Origin: JACKII01 sp963807085
GTDB taxonomy: Bacteria; Pseudomonadota; Alphaproteobacteria; Bin95
Direction of reading: 5' to 3'
DNA length: 64,000 bases
Assembly (NCBI GenBank): GCA_963807085.1
Contig: CAWEBB010000007.1
Location: forward strand, 1 to 64,000
Shown here one piece after another: positions 1 through 9,148 of the stretch (position 1 is the first letter of the stretch; each line of letters begins with the position of its first letter). The position numbers were made by a program, and so were the translations under genes. The notes under the pieces are model-generated. The model was not told where the DNA came from. It was given only the letters and a program-made list of their open reading frames with translations, and ran no database searches.

Positions 1-438
1 GTCGCGGGCGCAATAGGCCAGCAACGTCAGGCATTTGACGCCAAGGTCGGTGTGCGGCTCCAGCCAGAAGCCCTTGGAATCCATGCAGTATTCGATGCGC
101 AAATACATGCCGGTCAGGTCGATGCCGCACATATCCTCAAGCGCCGCCAGCACCTCTTCGGACTGGAGCCCCTCGGCCAGCGCCACGGCCGCTGGCTCCT
201 TCGCCATCATCGCCCGATCGACGAACAGGCGCTCGTTGTTCCAGGCCCGGCGGCCGTCGGCGCCCTCCCAGCTCGGCGGGGTCATATCCAAAGCGTTGAT
301 GGCGTCGAGCACGTCGGCCGGAAAGGTCTCCGCCAGCCGCCAATGGCGGTAGGGCGCATCCAGGCGTTTGGCGGTATGCAAGGCGGACTTCACTTGGTTT
401 TTTACCTGGGCAGCACATTGAACGGAATTCACGGACAT
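1..438 (-). CDS. 2OG-Fe(II) oxygenase-like protein, C-terminus cut by window edge
   Basis: The reading frame starts at an ATG (436-438) and runs leftwards off the window with no stop, giving 146 residues. Near the visible end is EPHTDLGVK followed by a hydrophobic strand. This matches the HxD iron-binding motif (His129, Asp131) of prolyl-hydroxylase-like 2-oxoglutarate oxygenases, with the distal His and the Arg/Lys that binds 2-oxoglutarate expected beyond the edge. Family members hydroxylate proteins or small molecules, and some lie in surface-polysaccharide loci. The substrate here is unknown. The family call rests on one motif and its context. Confidence 0.6.
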   Translation of the reverse strand, partial: MSVNSVQCAAQVKNQVKSALHTAKRLDAPYRHWRLAETFPADVLDAINALDMTPPSWEGADGRRAWNNERLFVDRAMMAKEPAAVALAEGLQSEEVLAALEDMCGIDLTGMYLRIEYCMDSKGFWLEPHTDLGVKCLTLLAYCARD

Positions 439-498
439 TGACGGACTCGCACTTCTTGCATGGCACACCCACGCGCTACGGCATTTGGGGGCGCAAGT

Positions 499-1479
499 CT
501 ATTCATCAAAGGTCAAAACGATTTTGCCGGGCTCTTTCCGGTCCAGCAGCAAGCCGAACGCTGTGGCGTAGTCATGCACCGGCAGCACCGCACGGATCAG
601 CGACTTTAGCATTCCCTGCCCCTGCCATTCCGCGAGTTGGGCAAACGAGCGGCGGATGCCTTCGGGGTCGTGCTCGAAATGGGAATTCCAGAACACCCCC
701 GTGGCCGCCACGTTTTTGACCAGCAAATGGTTCGCGGGGATCTGCTGAACGCGGCCCGCGGCAAAACCCACGATCAACAGGCGCGCACCCCAATTGACGC
801 AGCGCAGCGACTGATCGGCCAGATCGCCACCGATCGGATCGTAAACCACATCGGCTCCCCGGCCGCCGCACAGGTCCTTCACCGTATCCCGCAGGTCTTG
901 GGCCGTGGTATCGATGACCGCATCTGCTCCCGCGTTCAGCGCAACACCCCCCTTGTCTGCACCGCGCACCTGGGCCAACACCCGCGCGCCCATGGCCTTG
1001 CCGATTTCGATCGCGGAAAGGCCCACGCCGGACGTCGCGCCCAACACCAGCAGCGTGTCACCCGGCTGCAGTCTGCCGCGCACGGCGAGACCGATATGCG
1101 ACGTGCCATAGATCACCGGAAAGGCGGCAGCGCTGACAAAATCCACGTTGTCCGGGATCGGGAACACCCGCTTTTCCGGCGCAAGCACCAGACTGCCCAT
1201 GCCGCCATATTGCAGGGCCGTCATCACCCGGTCGCCAGGTTTGACATAAGAGACTCCCTCCCCCACCGCCGCGACCGTGCCCGCCGCTTCGAAGCCGGGG
1301 GTGAAGGGAAAGGATGGTTTGACCTGATACTTGCCCTGGACAATCAGCGAGTCCGCAAAGTTAAGGGCGGCCGCCTGCGCACGCACCAAGACCTCGCCCG
1401 GGCCGGGCGAGCCGGCCAGCGGCTCTCCCAGCGTCAGGGCCGCGGGCGGACCCCACTCGTTGCAGATCAAGGCAACCAT
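499..1479 (-). CDS. NADPH:quinone oxidoreductase family protein (MDR superfamily)
   Basis: A 326-residue zinc-independent medium-chain dehydrogenase/reductase. The N-terminal GroES-like domain has the typical LNFADSLIVQGKY and PFTPGFEAAG motifs. The Rossmann fold carries GATSGVG near residue 148, the quinone-oxidoreductase form of the NADPH loop, and no structural-zinc cysteine cluster is present. Such enzymes reduce quinones or enoyl compounds with NADPH in the cytosol. The ATG at 1477-1479 gives a normal family N-terminus. It lies downstream of glmS on the same strand with a 78-base gap. The true substrate cannot be told from sequence. Confidence 0.9.
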   Translation of the reverse strand: MVALICNEWGPPAALTLGEPLAGSPGPGEVLVRAQAAALNFADSLIVQGKYQVKPSFPFTPGFEAAGTVAAVGEGVSYVKPGDRVMTALQYGGMGSLVLAPEKRVFPIPDNVDFVSAAAFPVIYGTSHIGLAVRGRLQPGDTLLVLGATSGVGLSAIEIGKAMGARVLAQVRGADKGGVALNAGADAVIDTTAQDLRDTVKDLCGGRGADVVYDPIGGDLADQSLRCVNWGARLLIVGFAAGRVQQIPANHLLVKNVAATGVFWNSHFEHDPEGIRRSFAQLAEWQGQGMLKSLIRAVLPVHDYATAFGLLLDRKEPGKIVLTFDE

Positions 1480-1557
1480 TGCGCAGTTCTTCCTCAGGCT
1501 ATCGGCGCCAACTCTTGGCGACTAATCAGTGCCTGAGAGATAGCCCAGGCGGCGCAC

Positions 1558-3381
1558 CTATTCCACCGTGACGCTTTTTGCCAGGTTGCGGGGCTGATCG
1601 ACGTCGGTGCCCTTGAGCACGGCGCAGTGATAGGCCAGCAATTGCACGGGGATCGAATAGAGGATCGGGGCGACGAACGGGTCGATCTCCGGCATTTCGA
1701 TGGCGAAGACGGCGCTTTCTCCGATCTTCTTGATACCCTTCGCGTCGGCAAAGAGGATGGGCTTGCCGCCGCGCGCCACCACCTCATGCAGATTGGAGGC
1801 GGTTTTTTCGAACAGATGGTCGCTGGGCGCGACCACGACCACGGGCACCGAATCGTCGATCAACGCGATCGGCCCGTGCTTCATCTCGCCTGCCGCATAG
1901 CCTTCGGCATGGATGTAGCTGATTTCCTTCAACTTCAACGCGCCTTCCATCGCCAACGGATAGGACGAACCGCGGCCCAGATAGAGCACATCCCGCGCTT
2001 CGCTGACCGTCTTGGCGATTTCGGCGATGCGGCCGTCGTGACTGAGGATCTCGACCATACGGGCCGGCACCTCCAGCAGCGCCTGGGTCAGTTTCACCGC
2101 GCGGGCGCCGTCGATGCTGCCTTTCGCCACCGCCGTCGCGATGGCGAGGGCGGCCAGCACGGTCAATTGCGTGGTGAACGCCTTGGTCGAGGCGACGCCG
2201 ATTTCCGGCCCCGCAAGCGTGGGCAAGACAGCATGGCTTTCACGCGCGATGGCACTCTCCGGCACGTTTACGACGGAGAGGATCGTCTGGCCCTGGCGCT
2301 TGGCGTAGCGCAGCGATTCGAGCGTATCGATGGTTTCGCCGGACTGGGAAATGCACATCGCGATGCCGTTATCCGGTAATGGCGCTTCTCGGTAGCGGAA
2401 CTCGCTCGCGATATCCACGTCGGTGGGAACGCGGGCAATCTGCTCCAGCCAGTATTTGGCCACCAGCCCGGCATAAAAGGCAGTGCCGCAGGCGTTGATC
2501 GTGAAGCGCGAGACCTGCGAGAGGTCCAGAGGCAGGTCCGGCAGTTGCACCGCGCGCGTGGCGGGGTTGAACAACGAGCGCAGCGTGTCGCCCACCACGG
2601 CGGGCTGCTCGTAGATTTCCTTCAGCATGAAGTGGGGATAGTTGCCCTTGCCGATCATCGCGCCAGAAACGGCAAATTCGCGGACTGCGCGGGTAACCGG
2701 CTCGTTCCGCTCGTCATAGACTTGGGCCGAAGCGCCCCGGATCACCACCCAGTCACCTTCCTCCAAATAGGAAAGCCGACGGGTCAGGGGCGCCAGCGCC
2801 AGGGCATCCGAGCCCAGATACATCTCTCCCTTGCCATAGCCGAGCGCGAGCGGACTGCCGCGGCGGGCGCCGATCATCAGGTCATGCTCGCCCGAAAACA
2901 CAATGGCGAGCGCGAAAGCGCCCTCGACCCGGGCCAGCATCTGTTGAGTTGCCTCGACCGGATCGCAGCCGGTCTCCAGCGCATCGGTCAGCAGTTGCGT
3001 CACCACTTCCGTGTCGGTTTCGGTGCTGAAGTTCCGGCCGCGGCCCTCCAACTCGGCCCGCAACGATTGAAAGTTCTCGATGATGCCGTTGTGGACAACG
3101 GCCACCCGGTCGGTCGCGTGCGGGTGGGCATTGTTCTCTGTCGGCGCGCCGTGGGTGGCCCAACGGGTATGCCCGATACCGACCACGCCCTCGATCGGCC
3201 GTGCCGTCACCAGGTTTTCCAGGTTAACCAGTTTGCCCTCGGCCCGGCGGCGGTCGATATGGCCGTTCACCAAGGTGGCGATACCGGCGGAGTCGTAGCC
3301 GCGATATTCCAGCCTTTTCAGCCCATCAACCAGCAGATGCGCTACCGGCTGGGTGCCAACGATCCCGATAATCCCGCACAT
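1558..3381 (-). CDS. glmS: glutamine--fructose-6-phosphate aminotransferase (isomerizing)
   Basis: Makes glucosamine-6-phosphate from fructose-6-phosphate and glutamine, the first committed step to UDP-GlcNAc for peptidoglycan and LPS. The protein starts MCGIIGIVG, so Cys2 becomes the N-terminal nucleophile of the class II glutaminase domain (about 1-220). Two SIS sugar-isomerase domains follow (about 285-425 and 455-595), with SQSGETIDT and the STKAFT loop visible. It ends in LAKSVTVE, the standard C-terminal tail that closes the active site. Length (607 aa) is normal. It follows glmU by 41 bases on the same strand, so the two are probably co-transcribed. Confidence 0.98.
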   Translation of the reverse strand: MCGIIGIVGTQPVAHLLVDGLKRLEYRGYDSAGIATLVNGHIDRRRAEGKLVNLENLVTARPIEGVVGIGHTRWATHGAPTENNAHPHATDRVAVVHNGIIENFQSLRAELEGRGRNFSTETDTEVVTQLLTDALETGCDPVEATQQMLARVEGAFALAIVFSGEHDLMIGARRGSPLALGYGKGEMYLGSDALALAPLTRRLSYLEEGDWVVIRGASAQVYDERNEPVTRAVREFAVSGAMIGKGNYPHFMLKEIYEQPAVVGDTLRSLFNPATRAVQLPDLPLDLSQVSRFTINACGTAFYAGLVAKYWLEQIARVPTDVDIASEFRYREAPLPDNGIAMCISQSGETIDTLESLRYAKRQGQTILSVVNVPESAIARESHAVLPTLAGPEIGVASTKAFTTQLTVLAALAIATAVAKGSIDGARAVKLTQALLEVPARMVEILSHDGRIAEIAKTVSEARDVLYLGRGSSYPLAMEGALKLKEISYIHAEGYAAGEMKHGPIALIDDSVPVVVVAPSDHLFEKTASNLHEVVARGGKPILFADAKGIKKIGESAVFAIEMPEIDPFVAPILYSIPVQLLAYHCAVLKGTDVDQPRNLAKSVTVE

Positions 3382-3422
3382 GCCACTCTTACTCCGTTAA
3401 AGTTATTTCGACGCGCCACTCA

Positions 3423-4802
3423 TTATTCGGCAGTCCGCGTTTTCTTCGCTCTCTGCCTTGATTCCCTGAATCGCTCTGCCCAGCCCTCGCGCTGCTCCTG
3501 CGGCGCACGCTCGATGGCAAGCGCACCGGCCGGAACATTCCGGGAGACTGTACTGCCCGCCGCGATCAACGCCCCGTCGCCAATCGTCACCGGCGCCACC
3601 AGCGCCGTGTTGGAGCCGATGAAGGCACCCGCGCCGATATCCGTAAAATGCTTCTCAAAGCCGTCATAGTTGCAGGTGATCGTCCCCGCCCCGACATTCG
3701 CGCCAGCGCCGATGCGCGCGTCGCCGATATAGGCGAGATGGTTGGCCTTGGCGCCCTCCTCCACCACGGCTTTCTTTACCTCGACAAAATTACCGATATG
3801 CGCGTTCCGGCCGATATCGGCCCCCGGCCGCAGCCTTGCATACGGCCCCAGCACCGCACCGTCGGCGATGGCTGCACCTTCGAAATGGCAAAAGCCCTTA
3901 ATCTCGACATTGTTGCCAATGGTCACCTCCGGCCCAAACACGGTATGCGGGCCGACGACCACGTCCTGGCCGAATTGGGTATCATAACAGAGATAGACGG
4001 TCTCCGGCATCGGCATGGAGACACCCGCCAACATCGCGGCCTCACGCAGGCGGCGCTGCAAGATCGCCTCCGCCGCGGCCAGTTCGACGCGGGAATTGAC
4101 GCCAAGCAGTTCCTCTTCGACACCTTCGACGACGGCGCAGTCACAACCGTCGGCCCGCGCCAACGCGACCAGGTCGGTCAGGTAGTATTCGCCTTTGGCA
4201 TTCTGGTTGCCGATCCGGCGCAACCAGCCGAACAGGCGCGCGCCATCGACCAGCATGACGCCGGAATTGGCTAGCGGCGCGGCCCTCTCCGCCTTGCTCG
4301 CGTCCCGGAACTCGACGATGCGCTCCAGCGCGCCCTCCGGCGATTGGATCAACAAGCCATAGGCGTGCTCGCCCGCCGGGCGCAGGCCGAGCACCACCAC
4401 CGAAGGCTGGTCCGATCCCCGGTTCGGCCCGTGGCGCGCCTCAAGCATGGCCTGCATGGTCGCCGGCGTGATCAGCGGCGTGTCGCCGAACAGGATGAAT
4501 ACGTCACCGCCGAAGTCCTCCATCAGCGGGGCTGCGGCCAGCGCGGCGTGGGCGGTGCCGAGCGCTTCGGCCTGAACCGCCGTCTGGCATGGCGCGACGG
4601 TGGCTGCCACCTGATCCATGCCCGGCGCCACCACCACGCAGACTCGCGCGGCCCTCAGACCCAGCACCAGGTCGGTGACATGGCGCACCATCTGCTTGCC
4701 GCCCAGCCTGTGTAAGACCTTGGGCAAGGTCGACTTCATCCGCGTGCCCTTGCCCGCGGCAAGAATGATCGCGCCCAGACCGGCTGTCGTCATGTTGACC
4801 AT
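3423..4802 (-). CDS. glmU: bifunctional UDP-GlcNAc pyrophosphorylase / glucosamine-1-phosphate acetyltransferase
   Basis: Catalyses the last two steps to UDP-GlcNAc. The N-terminal nucleotidyltransferase domain begins with LAAGKGTRMKS (near residue 15), the uridylyltransferase signature. The C-terminal half is a left-handed beta-helix of hexapeptide repeats, with NFVEVKK and the NYDG acetyltransferase motif. Total length of 459 aa is normal. The first ATG (4800-4802) and a second one three codons later are equally possible, since neither has a clear Shine-Dalgarno. It is transcribed ahead of glmS and divergently from gph, and the roughly 220-base gap between glmU and gph must hold the promoters. 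Confidence 0.98.
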   Translation of the reverse strand: MVNMTTAGLGAIILAAGKGTRMKSTLPKVLHRLGGKQMVRHVTDLVLGLRAARVCVVVAPGMDQVAATVAPCQTAVQAEALGTAHAALAAAPLMEDFGGDVFILFGDTPLITPATMQAMLEARHGPNRGSDQPSVVVLGLRPAGEHAYGLLIQSPEGALERIVEFRDASKAERAAPLANSGVMLVDGARLFGWLRRIGNQNAKGEYYLTDLVALARADGCDCAVVEGVEEELLGVNSRVELAAAEAILQRRLREAAMLAGVSMPMPETVYLCYDTQFGQDVVVGPHTVFGPEVTIGNNVEIKGFCHFEGAAIADGAVLGPYARLRPGADIGRNAHIGNFVEVKKAVVEEGAKANHLAYIGDARIGAGANVGAGTITCNYDGFEKHFTDIGAGAFIGSNTALVAPVTIGDGALIAAGSTVSRNVPAGALAIERAPQEQREGWAERFRESRQRAKKTRTAE

Positions 4803-5026
4803 CCATGTTGCATGAGGTTCGACCCTCGGTTATGCCAGCATCACCGCCCCAATGCAGAGCTTCCTTTGCCTGTCACAGCCGATAGCCATGGTTTATTAAG
4901 GAATGGCTGATGGCGTGATGGTGCCAGCCAAGATCAAGAGCCAGTTTAACCCGAACCGATGTTGGTCCTCTAATAGTATACAGGTTCGCCTCCGCCCACT
5001 CAATAATTGTTTCGGAAATAACGCCC

Positions 5027-5701
5027 TTGCCATTGCCCGACGCTCTTGTCCTCGACCTCGACGGCACGCTGATCGATAGCGCGGCGGACCTGGCCGACTC
5101 GGTCAACAGGCTGCTGCGCGAGACGGGGTACCCGGAAGTGAGCCTGGAAGCGGTGCGCGGCATGATTGGCGATGGCCTGGGCATGCTGGCTTATCGGGCA
5201 TTGAGCGCGGCCGGCATCCCGCCGGACCGGGAGCAGATCCCAGCCCTCACGGCACGATTGCTGCAGCATTACATGGACCCGTCGCGCGAGCCCAAGACCC
5301 ATGTGTTCCCGGACGTGCGGCAAGTGTTGAAGGAGCTTCGCGCCCGCGGTGTTCTGCTGAGCCTCTGCACCAACAAGGCGCAAGCGGCGACCGAACTGGT
5401 GCTGAAGAAAACCGGCCTTGATGCGTTGCTGGACAGCGTGATCGGCTACGATCTTACACCCGCGCCCAAGCCGGACGGCGCCCATGTCAAGGCGGCGCTG
5501 GCATCGCTCGGCGATCCGGCCCGCGCGGTCATGGTCGGCGATGGCTTGAACGATTTGCTGGCCGGCAAGGCGGCCGGCTTGCCGGTCGTGTTGGTGACCT
5601 ATGGCTACGGCACGCCACAGGCGCTCGCCGAGGCCGACGCGACCATCGAGCGGTTCGCGCAATTGCCGGACGCGCTCGGCCGGTTAGGCTTTGGGCTTTA
5701 G
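5027..5701 (+). CDS. gph: phosphoglycolate phosphatase (HAD superfamily)
   Basis: A 224-residue HAD hydrolase of the Gph type, which dephosphorylates 2-phosphoglycolate formed by DNA repair or oxygenase side reactions. Motif I is DLDGTLID (the first Asp is the nucleophile), motif II is LCTNK, and motif IV is VGDGLND, where the usual VGDSxxD Ser is Gly. The start is a TTG at 5027. An in-frame stop lies at 5003-5005, and no ATG between the two gives the full motif I, so a non-ATG start is needed. Its stop overlaps the stop of the convergent downstream gene by a few bases. Confidence 0.92.
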   Translation: MPLPDALVLDLDGTLIDSAADLADSVNRLLRETGYPEVSLEAVRGMIGDGLGMLAYRALSAAGIPPDREQIPALTARLLQHYMDPSREPKTHVFPDVRQVLKELRARGVLLSLCTNKAQAATELVLKKTGLDALLDSVIGYDLTPAPKPDGAHVKAALASLGDPARAVMVGDGLNDLLAGKAAGLPVVLVTYGYGTPQALAEADATIERFAQLPDALGRLGFGL

Positions 5702-6747
5702 CCATCGTTTTCCATCGCCAACAAGTGCCGCCACAACTCGCGCTGTGGCGCCGGATCATTCAGCGCTTTCAGTTCGCGCGCGATTCGCTGCCCCCCTGCC
5801 CGCCACGCCGGCATACCCTCTATCGTCTTACATACGCCCGCACCCCATTCCTCGATACGGTTGGAGACCAGCGCGCCCGCGCCCGTCTGCAAAACCCTGT
5901 CCGCGTGCGGCCAAGTGGCGCTGAACAAGCCGAATGCTCCTGTCAGCGCCTGTTCGGTCAGCTTGTTGGCAGAGCGCCCGCCGGCAAAGGGCGTGTCAAG
6001 GCTAGGGTAGAGGCAGATGTCGAACCGTTCTGTCGCCAATCGGCTTTCGTACTCGGACCAGGGCACGGGCCAGCGCAGCTTTACCCTCGCGTGATTCATG
6101 ATGAAATCGGGCCACTGGTTTCCCGCAGGCAGAGTGACGTCGAAGTCGTTCCGCGTCTGCAGTAATCTCGCCAGCACCGGCACCAGAAAGGCCAGTTCCT
6201 CCTGATGGCTCACCGTGCCGAGATAGGCGATCTGGATCCTTTCTTGACTGGCCGGCGTCGACAATCTGTTCTCCAGGCCCGCCAGCAGACGCCCGTTCCA
6301 CACCGGATCCATACGGATAGTGGCGCCAAAATCGTGTAAGTGATGCATCAGATAGCCGGAGCAAACGACGATCGCATCGGCCCGCCGCAACAGCGGCCGG
6401 AACGTACGCCGCCACCGCTCGCCCAGGCGCTGGCGATAGCTTGGCGGCAGGCCGGCATCGCTCGCGAAAGCGCCGACATTGTCATCCAGCAGATACACCA
6501 GGCGGCGGGTCCGGTCATCCAATGCCGCGCCGACCACCTCGGGCAGGTCCTGGCGGATGATCAGGTTGGTGCGGGGCGTGCGGAAGCTGTTCGCGCCGAC
6601 CTGCTGAATGCAGCCCTCCCCGACCTTGTCCGAAACGAGATCGCCGCAGCTATTCAGGAAATAGAGCGTGGTCGTCGGCACGCGACTACGCCGCCACAGC
6701 AGCGAGTCGGGCCGCGCAGGGAAAAACGCGTTTCGCAACCTACTCAT
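5698..6747 (-). CDS. glycosyltransferase-like protein (family 1 type fold)
   Basis: A 349-residue soluble protein with features of GT-B glycosyltransferases. A central segment (RADAIVVCSGYLMHHL) looks like the end of the N-terminal domain. It is followed by a C-terminal domain with IAYLGTVSHQEEL and a late acidic region with the GGRSANKLTEQALTG motif, where nucleotide-sugar recognition is usual. No signal peptide or membrane segment is evident. It is convergent with gph and stands alone, with no surface-polysaccharide genes nearby. Donor and acceptor are unknown, and the family assignment is moderately sure. Confidence 0.65.
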   Translation of the reverse strand: MSRLRNAFFPARPDSLLWRRSRVPTTTLYFLNSCGDLVSDKVGEGCIQQVGANSFRTPRTNLIIRQDLPEVVGAALDDRTRRLVYLLDDNVGAFASDAGLPPSYRQRLGERWRRTFRPLLRRADAIVVCSGYLMHHLHDFGATIRMDPVWNGRLLAGLENRLSTPASQERIQIAYLGTVSHQEELAFLVPVLARLLQTRNDFDVTLPAGNQWPDFIMNHARVKLRWPVPWSEYESRLATERFDICLYPSLDTPFAGGRSANKLTEQALTGAFGLFSATWPHADRVLQTGAGALVSNRIEEWGAGVCKTIEGMPAWRAGGQRIARELKALNDPAPQRELWRHLLAMENDG

Positions 6748-6790
6748 TAGGTCTCAAAGCCTGCAATGATCAGTAGTCGCCGGCGAGGCC

Positions 6791-7900
6791 TCATGCCTGG
6801 CCAAGACGCCGCAGCACTTCCATGGCGATGGCCGGCGAGGCGGTCAGCCCGGGCAATTCGATGCCATAGAGGTTGACCATGCCGGGAACGCCATGCGCAT
6901 CCGGCCCCTGTATCATGAAATCCGGCTGAGGCTCGCCCGGGCCATGGATCTTGGGGCGTATCCCGGCATAGGACGGCACCAAGGAATGGTCTTTCAGGCC
7001 GGGATAGTAGGTGCGCACGGCCGCATAGAAGGAATCGGCGCGCCGCGGATCGACATCATAGTTCACCGCTTCGATCCATTCGACATCCGGCCCGAACTTG
7101 CACTGCCCTCCCATGTCGAGCGTCACATGCACGCCCAGCCCACCCGGCACCGGCATCGGATAAACCAGGTGCCGGAAGGGCTGCTTGCCCAGCAGCGAGT
7201 AGTAGTTGCCCTTGGCGAGATAATCCTGCGGCACCGTTTCCGGCGGCAAGCCCTTGATCGCCCGGCCGAGGTTCGGCGCGTGCAAACCGGCGCTGTTGAT
7301 CACGGTCGCCGCCAACAGTTCCATCGGCTCTTCGCCGCCGACCCGCAGCAAAATGCCGTCGTCCCGTACCTCGCCGCCCAGCACGGGCGAGAGAAAGGCC
7401 AGCATGGCGCCCGCTGCCTCCGCATCGCCCTGATAGGCCAGCATCAAGCCGTGGCTGTCGATGATCCCCGTAGACGGAGAGAGCAAGGCGCCGACACAGA
7501 ACACCTCGGGCTCGAGCTCATGCACGGAGGCGGGCGAGAGAGATTCCAGGTCCGGCACATTATTGGCGTCAGCCTGCGCCTTCAGGGTGTCGAGCCGCGG
7601 CAACTCGCTCTCCCCACTGGCGACGATCAGCTTGCCGATGCGCTTGTGCGGCACGCCCCGCTCTGCGCAGTAGTCGTAGAGGAAGTGCTTGCCCTCCACG
7701 CAGGCTTTTGCCTTGAACGAGCCGGTTGGATAGTAGATGCCGGCATGGATGACCTCACTGTTCCGGCTGCTGGTTTCCGAACCGATCATGTCGGCGGCTT
7801 CCAGCACGATTACGTCGCGCCCCGCTTCGGCCAGCCATTTGGCGCAGGCCAGCCCGACCACGCCCGCGCCGACCACCACGCAATCCACCCGTTCTGTCAT
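6791..7900 (-). CDS. FAD-dependent oxidoreductase, L-2-hydroxyglutarate dehydrogenase-like
   Basis: A DAO-family flavoprotein of about 369 residues. It begins with a dinucleotide-binding motif (VVVGAGVVGLACAKWLAEAG) followed by RNSEVIHAGIYYPTGS. The HAGIYY stretch is typical of L-2-hydroxyglutarate oxidase/dehydrogenase. The C-terminal part has YAGIRPKI and GLTASPAIA, which close the FAD site. The frame is open to an upstream ATG at 7972, but the ATG at 7898-7900 puts the Rossmann motif at the normal distance from the N-terminus. Its likely role is oxidation of a 2-hydroxy acid, passing electrons to quinone. It is divergent from the DUF3179 gene. The exact substrate is inferred only. Confidence 0.82.
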   Translation of the reverse strand: MTERVDCVVVGAGVVGLACAKWLAEAGRDVIVLEAADMIGSETSSRNSEVIHAGIYYPTGSFKAKACVEGKHFLYDYCAERGVPHKRIGKLIVASGESELPRLDTLKAQADANNVPDLESLSPASVHELEPEVFCVGALLSPSTGIIDSHGLMLAYQGDAEAAGAMLAFLSPVLGGEVRDDGILLRVGGEEPMELLAATVINSAGLHAPNLGRAIKGLPPETVPQDYLAKGNYYSLLGKQPFRHLVYPMPVPGGLGVHVTLDMGGQCKFGPDVEWIEAVNYDVDPRRADSFYAAVRTYYPGLKDHSLVPSYAGIRPKIHGPGEPQPDFMIQGPDAHGVPGMVNLYGIELPGLTASPAIAMEVLRRLGQA

Positions 7901-8047
7901 GGTTACATTCGATGCCATCGAAAAGAATAAGGCATCGTTGTGGCTCGCCCGTTGCAGCGGGTCAACCGTCACGCCATTGTGACCGCCGTTTACTATGCAA
8001 CGGATAGGCTTGAGGAGACACTGGGGTCTCTCCCGAATGCCAAAGGG

Positions 8048-9055
8048 ATGGCGATGCGCGCCTCATTTCTCGCTGCGTTAATCATGGTCACGCTGGCGCC
8101 GTCTGCCACCGCCAATCCGGCCCAATGGCGGTTGGAAGGGTGGAAGACGAACTTCGAAAAGACAGAAGTGAAATTGCGCGAAATCATCAGTGGGGGACCT
8201 CCGCGAGACGGCATCCCGCCGATCGACGACCCGGTCTTCGCCCCACCGGGCGACGCAAACTATGCCGGCCGCGAGCCCGTCATCGCGCTGACCGTCAACG
8301 GAGACAGCCGCGCCTATCCCCTCTCCGTTTTGATATGGCACGAGATCGTCAACGACACGGTGGGCGGCGTACCGGTTGCCGTCACCTTTTGCCCTCTGTG
8401 TGACGCCGCCATCGTCTTTGACCGGAGGGTGGACGGCAGAACGCTTCGCTTCGGCACGACGGGCAAGTTGCGACACTCCGACCTGGTGATGTGGGACGAC
8501 GCGACGGAGAGCTGGTGGCAGCAATTTTCGGGCCGGGCCATTGTCGGGGACTATGCCGGCACGGAACTGACCATGCTGCCCGGCCGCGTCGAATCCTGGG
8601 ATCGCTTCCAGGAACGGTGCCCCATGGGCAAGGTGTTGGTGCCGAGCAATCCCGCCATGCGCCGTTACGGCGAAAATCCTTATGTCGGCTACGACGAGGC
8701 ACCCTGGCCGTTTCTCTATAGGGGTGAGGTGCCGGAGGGCGTTTTTGCCATGGATCGTGTTGTGAAGGTCGGCGACCGGGCCTGGAGCCTGCGCCTGTTG
8801 CAAGAACGTGGCCAGATCAGAGCGGCGGGCGGCCTGATGTTGCGCTGGGAGCCGGGCCAGGCTACTGCGCTCGGCGAGCGCACGATCGCGGGCGGCGCCG
8901 ATATCGGCAATGTCGTCGTGCAGCGACATGGTGAGGACGTGGTGCACGACGTAACCTTCCTGTTCGCTTTCCACGCCTTTCTGCCGGAGGGTATGATCTA
9001 CATCGCCTGCGAACCGGGACAGGCCATCCCGAAACCGCCGCTGATGTGTTTCTAG
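8048..9055 (+). CDS. DUF3179 domain-containing secreted protein
   Basis: About 335 residues with an N-terminal signal peptide (MRASFLAALIMVTLAPSATA, cleavage near ANP). The body matches DUF3179: PIDDPVFAPP near the start, then RAYPLSVLIWHEIVND and VTFCPLCDAA, a conserved Cys-rich block, then FGTTGKLRHSDLVMWD. The function of this family is not established. An ATG at 8048 or 8054 is chosen because the frame upstream overlaps the divergent flavoprotein gene and would put about 37 residues before the signal peptide. Confidence 0.85.
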   Translation: MAMRASFLAALIMVTLAPSATANPAQWRLEGWKTNFEKTEVKLREIISGGPPRDGIPPIDDPVFAPPGDANYAGREPVIALTVNGDSRAYPLSVLIWHEIVNDTVGGVPVAVTFCPLCDAAIVFDRRVDGRTLRFGTTGKLRHSDLVMWDDATESWWQQFSGRAIVGDYAGTELTMLPGRVESWDRFQERCPMGKVLVPSNPAMRRYGENPYVGYDEAPWPFLYRGEVPEGVFAMDRVVKVGDRAWSLRLLQERGQIRAAGGLMLRWEPGQATALGERTIAGGADIGNVVVQRHGEDVVHDVTFLFAFHAFLPEGMIYIACEPGQAIPKPPLMCF

Positions 9056-9148
9056 TCCATCGGAATGCCGTTTCCGCGCGCTACCCTGTTCTTGTCCTGC
9101 TCCGAATATGGGTGATACTGCCGCGCTGTCCGTGACCGGCGAGGCAGA